A DNA stretch of 5,395 nucleotides from Candidatus Eisenbergiella stercorigallinarum (lineage in GTDB: Bacteria > Bacillota > Clostridia > Lachnospirales > Lachnospiraceae). The stretch spans positions 1 through 5,395 of the forward strand of contig DWUW01000231.1 in the NCBI GenBank assembly GCA_019120525.1. The letters run 5' to 3'. The notes below the pieces were generated by a model. That model saw only the letters and a program-made list of their open reading frames with translations, was not told the origin of the DNA and did not search any database. This document shows, piece by piece, positions 1 to 5,395 of this stretch (its first letter is position 1; every line of letters starts with the position of its first letter). The translations under genes were made by a program, and so were the position numbers.

Positions 1-285
1 TTCCTGACCCTTTCCATGGCGGAGATCTTCCACAGCCTGAACATGCGCTCCCAGCGGGAAAGCATCTTCCGGCTCGGTTCCCAGAATCGGATGCTTCTCA
101 TCGCCGCCGTCGGCTCCTTCCTGGCCACCACCCTGGTCTGCGAGGTTCCCTTCCTCGCCGCCGCGTTTGAGTTCACCAGCGTGGAGCCAAGTGAATACCT
201 CATCGCCATCCTGCTGGGCATTCTTGTGGTTCCCATCGTGGAAGCGGTGAAGTTCTTCCAGAGGAAGAGGATGCACCGGAAATAA
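1..285 (+). CDS. P-type cation-transporting ATPase (probably Ca2+), C-terminal fragment
   Basis: This is the 3' end of a gene cut by the left window edge. The frame is open from base 1 (FLTLSMAEIFHSLNMRS) to a TAA at 283-285, giving 94 visible residues. They match the C-terminal membrane domain of P2-type (SERCA/PMR1-like) calcium ATPases: the end of helix M8, then two hydrophobic helices at about residues 31-54 and 69-87 (M9 and M10), and a short basic cytoplasmic tail ending RKRMHRK. In this family M8 carries an acidic ion-binding residue, and Glu8 in MAEIFHSLN is placed like that glutamate of SERCA; this alignment is by eye. The full protein would pump cations, usually Ca2+, across the plasma membrane at the cost of ATP. 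The phosphorylation (DKTGT) and nucleotide-binding domains lie outside the window, so ion choice is inferred. The gene converges on the sugar operon and appears unrelated to it. The internal ATG at 16 is not the real start. Confidence 0.88.
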   Translation, partial: FLTLSMAEIFHSLNMRSQRESIFRLGSQNRMLLIAAVGSFLATTLVCEVPFLAAAFEFTSVEPSEYLIAILLGILVVPIVEAVKFFQRKRMHRK

Positions 286-291
286 GCAGCA

Positions 292-337
292 AACAGGGCT
301 GCAGCGTTTTTGACGACTTCTGCGCTGCAGCCCTGTT
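292..337. terminator. Convergent (bidirectional) terminator hairpin
   Basis: A perfect 15-bp inverted repeat, AACAGGGCTGCAGCG at 292-306 and CGCTGCAGCCCTGTT at 323-337, encloses a 16-base loop. It lies between two converging stop codons: 7 bases after the ATPase TAA (283-285) and 6 bases after the permease TAA (346-344 on the - strand). Position and stem strength fit a shared rho-independent terminator. The T-tract is weak on both sides: only TTT plus scattered T on the - strand, and ATTATTCTTTTA on the + strand. A run of five T (307-311) sits in the loop. It follows a smaller possible stem, GCAGC (286-290) with GCTGC (298-302), which could serve the + strand gene alone. Confidence 0.68.
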
Positions 338-343
338 GTCCAA

Positions 344-1219
344 TTATTCTTTTATGGCTCCCACAGATACGCCCTTCACAAAATATTTCTGGATAAAGGG
401 GTAGATAAACAAAATCGGCAGGACCGATACGATGATCGCCGCGTATTTCAGCTGCTCCATCTGCGCCGTCCTGCTGATGCCGATCTGCGCGCTCGCCCCT
501 CCCACATCCTGCTTGAGGATCAGGAGGCTTCGCAGGAAGACCTGAAGCGGCTGATACTGGGGATTCGGCACAAGCACCATGGGCCAGAAATAATTGTTCC
601 AGTGTCCTACCGCATAATACAGAAGCAAAACGGACAGGATCGGTTTGGAAAGCGGCAGCATGATCTTCACAAGGACCGTCAGATGGCTCGCCCCGTCCAT
701 CTGCGCCGCTTCCGCCAGCGCCTCCGGAATTTCTTCATAGAAGCTTCTCGCGATAATGATATTCCACGCGCTCACCGCAAAGGGCAGGATCACTGCCAGC
801 GGCGTGTTATACAGTCCCAGATTGGTAACGACGATGAAAAAAGGGATCATTCCGCCGCTGACATACATGGTGACGGTGATCAGGATGGAAACCGGCCGTC
901 TCAGAACAAATTTTTCTCTGGAAAGCGGATAGGCCGCCAGAACGGTCAGCACCATGTTCAGGGCCGTCCCGAACACCGTATACAGAATGGTATTTCGGTA
1001 GGATCTCCATACGGTCGGATTTTCAAATACCAGTCCATATCCTTCCAGGGAAAGGCCTCTGGGAAGGAATGTCACATCCTTGCGGAGCACATGCTCCGGC
1101 GCGCTGACCGACATGGAAAACACATAGAGAAACGGATACACGCAGAGGATCCCCGCAAGGATGAGCACTGCGGCCAGAAGCCCTCTGACCGCAAGTTCGC
1201 TTAATTTTTTCTGTTTCAT
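344..1219 (-). CDS. Carbohydrate ABC transporter permease, LplC/MalG-type (CUT1 family)
   Basis: This is the second membrane subunit of a CUT1-class sugar importer, 291 aa from the chosen start and of normal length for the family. About six hydrophobic helices can be seen, near residues 11-35, 77-99, 110-132, 138-160, 188-205 and 258-275. The cytoplasmic EAA loop that docks on the ATPase is intact: EAAQMDG starts at residue 170 and ends in the LP pair at 188-189. The C-terminus, with YPFIQKYFVKG then VSVGAIKE, is typical of the LplC/YtcP branch. I chose the ATG at 1219 because GGAG lies 9 bases upstream (1232-1229). The frame stays open to an ATG at 1270, but that start has no clear ribosome binding site and would add GRSRSDSGSG, encoded by a perfect hairpin and unlike the family. 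The gene is last in the operon, 77 bases after the LplB-type permease, and is followed by the convergent terminator. Partner assignment rests on adjacency; substrate is unknown. Confidence 0.93.
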   Translation of the reverse strand: MKQKKLSELAVRGLLAAVLILAGILCVYPFLYVFSMSVSAPEHVLRKDVTFLPRGLSLEGYGLVFENPTVWRSYRNTILYTVFGTALNMVLTVLAAYPLSREKFVLRRPVSILITVTMYVSGGMIPFFIVVTNLGLYNTPLAVILPFAVSAWNIIIARSFYEEIPEALAEAAQMDGASHLTVLVKIMLPLSKPILSVLLLYYAVGHWNNYFWPMVLVPNPQYQPLQVFLRSLLILKQDVGGASAQIGISRTAQMEQLKYAAIIVSVLPILFIYPFIQKYFVKGVSVGAIKE

Positions 1220-1228
1220 TCGCATCTG

Positions 1229-1232
1229 CTCC
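1229..1232 (-). promoter_or_regulatory. Ribosome binding site that fixes the LplC-type permease start
   Basis: GGAG on the - strand is followed by 9 bases (CAGATGCGA) and then the ATG at 1219. The in-frame ATGs at 1234 and 1225 overlap or sit too close to this motif to use it, and the ATG at 1270 has only GAAAAGCTTTCAA before it. The motif therefore favours 1219 as the start. It lies 2 bases past the foot of the hairpin at 1235-1263. Confidence 0.6.
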
Positions 1233-1234
1233 AT

Positions 1235-1263
1235 GCCGGAGCCGGAATCGCTCCGGCTCCGGC
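1235..1263 (-). promoter_or_regulatory. Perfect 12-bp intercistronic hairpin before the last permease
   Basis: GCCGGAGCCGGA (1235-1246) and TCCGGCTCCGGC (1252-1263) are exact reverse complements around a 5-base loop. In the operon mRNA this GC-rich stem-loop lies between the LplB stop (1299-1297) and the GGAG of the LplC gene. No T-run follows, so it is not an ordinary intrinsic terminator. Such elements can block 3' exonucleases, halt processing, or tune translation of the next gene; which applies here is inference. If translation began at 1270 instead, the same bases would code for a Gly/Ser/Arg-rich leader. Confidence 0.6.
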
Positions 1264-1284
1264 CATACATTTGAAAGCTTTTCG

Positions 1285-1305
1285 TTTACCAGATTTTTAC
1301 CAGAT
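1285..1305. repeat. Short direct repeat across the LplB-type permease stop codon
   Basis: TTTACCAGAT occurs at 1285-1294 and again at 1296-1305, an 11-base period. On the - strand this reads ATCTGGTAAA twice, and the first copy holds the last codons (Ile-Trp-stop) of the permease gene. The second TAA is out of frame. It looks like a small slippage duplication with no clear role. Confidence 0.55.
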
Positions 1306-2208
1306 CCCGACGCCGAACAGCTTCTTTCCGGCAAAATTACACAGCACCAGAATGGCGATGTTGATCACGGAATTGAACAGTCCGACCGCGCCCGCATAGC
1401 TGTACTGCTGGCTTAACAGTCCCGTCCGGTATACATAGGTGGAGATTACGTCCGCCGTCTCATAGGTGGTCGGGCTGTACAGAAGGATGATTTTCTCATA
1501 TCCCACGCTCATGATATTACCCAGATTCAGGATCAGAAGGGTCAGGATCGTCGGCTTGATCCCCGGCAGGGTGACGTGCCAGATCTGCCTCAGCCTCCCC
1601 GCCCCGTCGATCCTCGCCGCTTCATACAGATCCGGATTGATACCCGTGATCGCGGCCAGATAGATGATACTGTTCCAGCCAAATTCCTGCCAGACGCCGC
1701 TTCCCACATACATGGTGCGGAACCATTCCGGTTCTCCGAAAAAGTTGATCCTCTTTCCCGTCAGGCTGTAGAGAAGCGCGTTGACCACTCCTCCCTGCGG
1801 GGAAAAGATATCGATCAGGATTCCGCAGATCACTACAAGCGAGATAAAATGCGGCAGATAGGATACGGTCTGGATCAGGCGTTTAAATTTTCCATCCTTA
1901 AATTCATTTAACAGCAGCGCGAAGATAATAGGAACCGGAAATCCCCACAGCAGGCTGTAGACGCTGATCAGAACGGTGTTTCTCAGAAGCCTTCCGAAAT
2001 AGGGGCTGAGAAAAAACTGTCTGAAATACCGCAGCCCGGCCCAGGGGCTTCCCAGGATCCCCTTGCTGATGGAATAATCCTTGAACGCGATCAGGATCCC
2101 ATACAGGGGATAGTAGGAAAAAACCGCAAAGAAGATCACCACCGGTATCAGCATGAACACAAGCTGGCGGTCCCTGCGCAGATTTTTCCAGAATGTTTTT
2201 CTGCTCAT
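1297..2208 (-). CDS. Carbohydrate ABC transporter permease, LplB/MalF-type (CUT1 family)
   Basis: This is the first membrane subunit of the CUT1 sugar importer, 303 aa and of usual length for the LplB/YteP branch. The N-terminus is short and basic (MSRKTFWKNLRRDR), followed by a helix at about 17-41 that contains the family-typical SYYPLYG and IAFKDYS stretch. Further hydrophobic segments lie near 75-100, 112-134, 168-190, 218-238 and 275-295. The EAA loop is complete: EAARIDGAG starts at residue 196 and the LP pair is at 214-215; this loop couples to the ATP-hydrolysing subunit. The C-terminus (AGKKLFGVGIW) resembles the usual LplB ending. The ATG at 2208 is preceded by AAGGGGG with 8-base spacing. 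That site lies inside the last codons of the binding-protein gene, whose TAA ends only 3 bases before the ATG, so the two are very likely translationally coupled. It should form a heterodimer with the downstream LplC-type protein. Substrate cannot be inferred from this subunit. Confidence 0.94.
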   Translation of the reverse strand: MSRKTFWKNLRRDRQLVFMLIPVVIFFAVFSYYPLYGILIAFKDYSISKGILGSPWAGLRYFRQFFLSPYFGRLLRNTVLISVYSLLWGFPVPIIFALLLNEFKDGKFKRLIQTVSYLPHFISLVVICGILIDIFSPQGGVVNALLYSLTGKRINFFGEPEWFRTMYVGSGVWQEFGWNSIIYLAAITGINPDLYEAARIDGAGRLRQIWHVTLPGIKPTILTLLILNLGNIMSVGYEKIILLYSPTTYETADVISTYVYRTGLLSQQYSYAGAVGLFNSVINIAILVLCNFAGKKLFGVGIW

Positions 2209-2211
2209 GGC

Positions 2212-3891
2212 TTACGCCCCCTTTGAGCGGTCGTACTGCGCCTGCTTCACCGTTCTCAGCTCTTCCAGACCGATGCTGTTTAAGGTATCCACAAAGGACT
2301 GCCATTCTCCCATATCCGTCGTTCCCGTAATGAAGCCCAGAATGCTTTCCGAACAGTAGGTATCGAAATCCGTACTGTACATGTCCAGAATATCCTGCTC
2401 CTCCGGCGTGGACATCATATTGGGGAAGGGTTCCACAAGGTTGGTGTTTTCCGCATAGGCGATCGCATCTCCCTGACTGTTCAGCGCCCTGTAGGCATCC
2501 GCGGGTGTACGCGCCAGGATCGTGTTGCTCGCGCCCAGGCTTCTCAGCGCGTTATAGGGATCCAGTCCATCCGGATTGTTCAGGACGAAATCCGTATATT
2601 GTTTCTGCCCATCTACCACTTCATAGGTCTTTCCCTCGATTCCCCACTCTGTCAGGGTCACGCCCTCGTCGCTTCCCCAGACAAAATTCATCCATTTGAT
2701 CGCCAGTTCCGCTTTGTCGCTGGAGGCCGGGATTGCGTAATGGTTCCAGGTGGGCTCACGTTTTACCACCTGTACCTCCTTTGTCCCGGTAGGATGCGGG
2801 ACCAGCACGTGATCTGCTTCCGGGTGTCCGGACGTGCTCAGAAGATTATTGTACTGAATCTGCCTTTCCGCAAGATGGGAGAAAGCGCCGACAACGTTGG
2901 TGGCGACCAGGGCCTGGAAGTTCGCTTCATCTCTCGTAAATTCCATATCGATCAGCCCTTCCTCGTACCACCTGTTCATTTCCGTTACAAAATTTTTATA
3001 TTCATCCGTGGTATAAACGCAGAAAACCTCTCCATTTTCATCGTACCACCAGGGGCCCACACCGGCAGGCAGATCGAACGCGGACAGAAAATACCGGAAC
3101 AGGGAGCTGTCCAGATCCAGCCCGCTGAAAGGAATCTCGTCCTGGATCCCATTGCCGCTCGGATCCTCGTTCTTAAACGCGGTCAGTACCTCATACCAGT
3201 CCTCAATGGTTTCCGGCTGATCCAGGCCAACCGCGTCCAGCCAGTCCTGACGGACGAACAATCCGTCCAATACCACAAGATCGTTCACATACTTCGGAGC
3301 GTCCGCGATCGTGTAAATATGTCCATCCGGCGCCGTCAGCAGGCTTTTCAGTTCCGGATCTTCCTCCAGAACCCGCTGGATATCCGGCGCATACTGCGCG
3401 ATCAGATCGTCCAGAGGCTGAATGATCCCGTCCTCCGCCAGCTTATATACTCCGGTATTGCTCCATGCGGGCGGAACGATAAAAATATCCGGCAGATCGC
3501 TTCCTGCCGCGATCCTCGGCTGCATGACGGTATCATAATCCGCCGTCGCCTCCCAGTTGATCTTCACGCCGGTCCGGTCCTCAATGGCCTGCCAGATCTC
3601 CAGGTTATCGTTGATGGACACCGCCGTGTACCAGCCCTCCAGACAGGCTACCGTCAGATTGTCCGTTTCCCCGTCCCCGAATGGAACCGCATATGCCTCT
3701 CCCTCTGCCGGGGACGCCTCTGCCCCTTCCGTCCCTGCCGCATCCGCCTGACCAGCTTCCGCACTTTCCGTTCCTGCGGCGTTCGGGCTTTCCCCCTGCG
3801 TTCCGGCAGAGCCGCAGCCGGCGACAAGCGCTGCCGCAAGGATTATGCCAAGCATTCCTTTTCCAAGTCTTTCCAGTCTTCTTCTTTTCAT
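2212..3891 (-). CDS. Extracellular sugar-binding lipoprotein, LplA-type (ABC transporter solute-binding protein)
   Basis: This is the substrate-capturing subunit of the importer, 559 aa from the chosen start, within the large LplA/YtcQ size range. A basic start (MKRRRLERLGKG) leads into a hydrophobic stretch and the lipobox LVAGC, with the lipidated cysteine at residue 26; it should be anchored on the outer face of the membrane. A Gly/Ala/Glu-rich linker with a 13-residue tandem repeat follows, to about residue 75. The folded part begins near DNLTVACLEGW and has family features: RTGVKINWEA, the GSDLPDIFIV segment of the first lobe, an RQDWLDAVGLDQPET stretch, and a tail with SILGFITGTTD and QAQYDRSKGA. 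The start could also be a TTG at 3897, two codons earlier. I prefer the ATG at 3891 because AAGGA (3902-3898) sits 6 bases before it and ATG is the stronger codon. The upstream glycosidase TGA ends 2 bases before the ATG. The ligand is probably an oligosaccharide, by family and context; the exact sugar is unknown. Confidence 0.94.
   Translation of the reverse strand: MKRRRLERLGKGMLGIILAAALVAGCGSAGTQGESPNAAGTESAEAGQADAAGTEGAEASPAEGEAYAVPFGDGETDNLTVACLEGWYTAVSINDNLEIWQAIEDRTGVKINWEATADYDTVMQPRIAAGSDLPDIFIVPPAWSNTGVYKLAEDGIIQPLDDLIAQYAPDIQRVLEEDPELKSLLTAPDGHIYTIADAPKYVNDLVVLDGLFVRQDWLDAVGLDQPETIEDWYEVLTAFKNEDPSGNGIQDEIPFSGLDLDSSLFRYFLSAFDLPAGVGPWWYDENGEVFCVYTTDEYKNFVTEMNRWYEEGLIDMEFTRDEANFQALVATNVVGAFSHLAERQIQYNNLLSTSGHPEADHVLVPHPTGTKEVQVVKREPTWNHYAIPASSDKAELAIKWMNFVWGSDEGVTLTEWGIEGKTYEVVDGQKQYTDFVLNNPDGLDPYNALRSLGASNTILARTPADAYRALNSQGDAIAYAENTNLVEPFPNMMSTPEEQDILDMYSTDFDTYCSESILGFITGTTDMGEWQSFVDTLNSIGLEELRTVKQAQYDRSKGA
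3703..3780 (-). repeat. Two-copy 13-residue (39-bp) tandem repeat in the lipoprotein linker
   Basis: The linker after the lipidated cysteine reads AAGTESAEAGQAD and then AAGTEGAEASPAE. Seven of the first eight positions match and Ala9 follows in both, while the ends diverge. The DNA copies differ at several bases, so the duplication is not recent. Ala/Gly/Glu-rich spacers of this kind hold the binding domain away from the membrane through the cell wall. Confidence 0.6.
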
Positions 3892-3893
3892 TT

Positions 3894-5395
3894 TCAATCC
3901 TTACCCCCAATTCTTCTTTCCAGTGTGATCCGCAGCTTTCCGGGCTTTTCCAGCCTGGCAAGAACCCGCCCGTCTTCTTCCACCCAAAAGCCGCTTCCCT
4001 TTTTGTATCTGCTCCCGTCCCTGTCGTAGACGATGGTGAGAAGATGCCCCATGCAGGGCAGCTCTTCCAGCAGGAAATAATCCCAGGCATCCTCCGGAAG
4101 GAGAGGGTCGATCACCAGCACGTTTTCTTCCTCCGGACAGACGCCGCAGAGTCCGCGGATGACAAGATCACAGAACGCCGAATGATTATAGTCCTTTCCT
4201 CTCTCATATCCTCCCTTCTCTTCCGGCCAGCCCCAGCCCTGCAGGATTTTTCTCGCCAGCCACTCTCCCGTCTCCGGATCCAGATTTTCATCCAGCCAGT
4301 TCACCCGTTTTCCGTCTTTCCGGATCCTCTGATGACTCTCCGCGTAAATACGCAGCTGCTCCAGAAAATCCTCTCTGCTTACGGTTTCTGGCTTTCTCTC
4401 CTGCAAAAGCCGGATCATTCCGTCAAGCGTCTGCGTCGTGGCATATGGCCATACCGGCCCGTTCCACTGGCACTCATGCGGGGAACGGGTATTCCGATAC
4501 AGCGGGTGACTCCGCTCCGCCGTCGTGATCCCGAACGGGGCGCGAAAACCGTCTTCCCGTTTCAGATATTCCCATGCCCCGTCATGCCTTTTGTCCGGAA
4601 TGGAAAAGCACCAGGGAATATATCCGATCTCCTCCCGCACGTTCCTTTCCGCGGGGATCTCTTCAAAGGAAAAGGCTTCCGCCTCGTCCTCCCTGGCAGC
4701 CAGCGGGATCACCTTGAAAAACTGAGCCTTTTCATCCCAAAGGTATTTCAGGATCAGGCTTTTCAGCGTTTCCGCCTTCTTTTCAAAGCGTTCCCGCAGC
4801 TCCTTTTCTCCGGCCCATTCCGCGATCCTTGCGATGGCGGCGGCATTTGCGCACATATAGCTGTTCAGCGTCGGGCGAAGGCCGCTTCCGCTGATGGACA
4901 TCTCCATCGCGTCCCGGTCGTCATAAGACCAGAACAGGCCGTACTTCGTCATGTTGGAGGCTTCCACCTTTTCATAAAAGGAAACCAGGTCGCCGAGAAG
5001 ACCGACGGTGAACGCTTCCTCTCCGGCAGCCAGCGCGTACCGGTATACCGCGTCCGCGATCCAGGAGGAATAGGAGGTCTCATCCCCTTCCCCTCTCAGC
5101 CAGAAAACGATATATTCCTTCACAAGGCTTCTGTCGTTTCTCAGCCATGTTGCTTCCGCAATATGGTGTCCGTTTGCCGAATTGATGGAATTGTACGGTC
5201 CCGCCCACGGCACCTCAGGAAGGAATTCCGTGATGATCCGGCCTCCCGCCGTCTCCTTGATGTGCTTGCGCAGAACCCACCAGCGGAAATACCAGGTCTC
5301 CTCAAGGACCGGATCCGGGCACTCGAAAAAGGGAGCCTCCCGTTCTATCCACGCCTCCGCCCTTTCATCGGGTACCTCCTGAACAATCGTCTCCT
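3894..5395 (-). CDS. MGH1-like glycoside hydrolase, (alpha/alpha)6-barrel type; 5' end beyond window
   Basis: The frame is open from the right edge (first whole codon 5393) to a TGA at 3896-3894, giving 499 visible residues; the N-terminus is missing. The GTG at 5213 is internal, since sequence before it (ETWYFRWW, TEFLPEVPWAGPYNS) is clearly coding. Numbering from the edge, landmarks are FWSYDDRDAMEMSISGSG near 154-171, LNSYMCANAAAIARIA near 176-191, WNGPVWPYATT at 310-320, DENLDPETGEW near 368-378, and ERGKDYNHSAFCDLVIRG at 397-414. A beta-rich C-terminus follows. These fit the mannosylglycerate-hydrolase-like barrel proteins related to GH63/GH37. An Asp in the YDDRDAME motif is a plausible general acid and an acidic residue before YNHS or in DENLDP a plausible base; both are by analogy. 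Location is unclear because any signal peptide lies off the window. The binding-protein gene follows after 2 bases, so it probably acts on the sugar imported by this operon. The bond cleaved cannot be told. Confidence 0.85.
   Translation of the reverse strand, partial: ETIVQEVPDERAEAWIEREAPFFECPDPVLEETWYFRWWVLRKHIKETAGGRIITEFLPEVPWAGPYNSINSANGHHIAEATWLRNDRSLVKEYIVFWLRGEGDETSYSSWIADAVYRYALAAGEEAFTVGLLGDLVSFYEKVEASNMTKYGLFWSYDDRDAMEMSISGSGLRPTLNSYMCANAAAIARIAEWAGEKELRERFEKKAETLKSLILKYLWDEKAQFFKVIPLAAREDEAEAFSFEEIPAERNVREEIGYIPWCFSIPDKRHDGAWEYLKREDGFRAPFGITTAERSHPLYRNTRSPHECQWNGPVWPYATTQTLDGMIRLLQERKPETVSREDFLEQLRIYAESHQRIRKDGKRVNWLDENLDPETGEWLARKILQGWGWPEEKGGYERGKDYNHSAFCDLVIRGLCGVCPEEENVLVIDPLLPEDAWDYFLLEELPCMGHLLTIVYDRDGSRYKKGSGFWVEEDGRVLARLEKPGKLRITLERRIGGKD
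3898..3902 (-). promoter_or_regulatory. Ribosome binding site deciding the lipoprotein start
   Basis: AAGGA on the - strand lies 6 bases before the ATG at 3891 and directly abuts the alternative TTG at 3897, which is too close for use with this motif. A run of five G further upstream (3908-3904) could serve the TTG. The ATG is favoured. The site lies within the last codons of the glycosidase gene, which fits translational coupling. Confidence 0.55.

Noticed and set aside
602..1204. A 200-codon open frame on the + strand opposite the LplC-type permease
   Set aside because: The product is rich in Gln, Arg and His with no family resemblance, and it is fully antisense to an intact permease with EAA loop. 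It is a shadow frame.
1273..1283. Near-palindrome GAAAGCTTTTC between the permease genes as an operator candidate
   Set aside because: It is short, AT-rich and centred on a chance AAGCTT; there is no second half-site and no promoter nearby.
1220..1296. Possible internal promoter in the gap between permeases
   Set aside because: I saw no convincing -35/-10 pair with proper spacing on the - strand; the GC-rich hairpin fills most of the gap.
1904..2305. A 133-codon - strand frame spanning the lipoprotein/permease junction
   Set aside because: It is out of frame with both genes it overlaps, each of which is intact and recognisable, so there is no sign of a frameshift or fusion.
2599..4029. A 476-codon open frame on the + strand opposite the lipoprotein and glycosidase end
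   Set aside because: It lies antisense to a clearly recognisable solute-binding protein, is rich in Arg, Pro and Ser, shows no domain or membrane logic, and runs across the gene junction. Long antisense frames are common opposite genes with strong third-position bias.
3605..4090. A 161-codon - strand frame across the glycosidase/lipoprotein junction
   Set aside because: The Gly/Arg/Trp-rich product is an off-frame reading of two intact genes; the correct frames carry the lipobox and the glycosidase C-terminus.

Overview
The window looks like a chromosomal piece of a Bacillota (Firmicutes) genome, probably a gut-type Clostridia/Lachnospiraceae member. This rests on the LplA/LplB/LplC-type carbohydrate ABC transporter, the Gram-positive style lipoprotein signal, the strong purine-rich ribosome binding sites and the moderately GC-rich coding. 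The taxonomic call is an inference from family and style, not a database match.

Layout: the left edge (1-285, + strand) holds the last 94 codons of a P-type cation (probably Ca2+) ATPase. It converges on a four-gene operon that fills the rest of the window on the - strand. A strong inverted repeat (292-337) between the two stop codons probably ends transcription from both sides. Read in its direction of transcription (right to left), the operon is: a glycoside hydrolase of the MGH1-like (alpha/alpha)6-barrel type, cut by the right edge (5395-3894); a sugar-binding lipoprotein (3891-2212); an LplB-type permease (2208-1297); and an LplC-type permease (1219-344). The first three genes are packed 2-3 bases apart. 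The only real gap is 77 bases between the two permeases, and it carries a perfect 12-bp hairpin directly before the ribosome binding site of the last gene.

Working model: the lipoprotein captures an oligosaccharide outside the cell, the two permeases form the channel, and the glycosidase trims the sugar. No ATP-binding subunit is encoded here. That is normal for this transporter class, which often borrows a shared MsmK/UgpC-type ATPase encoded elsewhere. The substrate cannot be read from the sequence. No regulator or operon promoter is visible; they should lie beyond the right edge.

I found no evidence of an undescribed system, mobile element, CRISPR array or RNA gene. The points most worth a second look are the intercistronic hairpin, which also decides the start of the last permease, and the pairing of an MGH1-like glycosidase with an orphan importer. 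There is no gene-free stretch longer than 300 bases.
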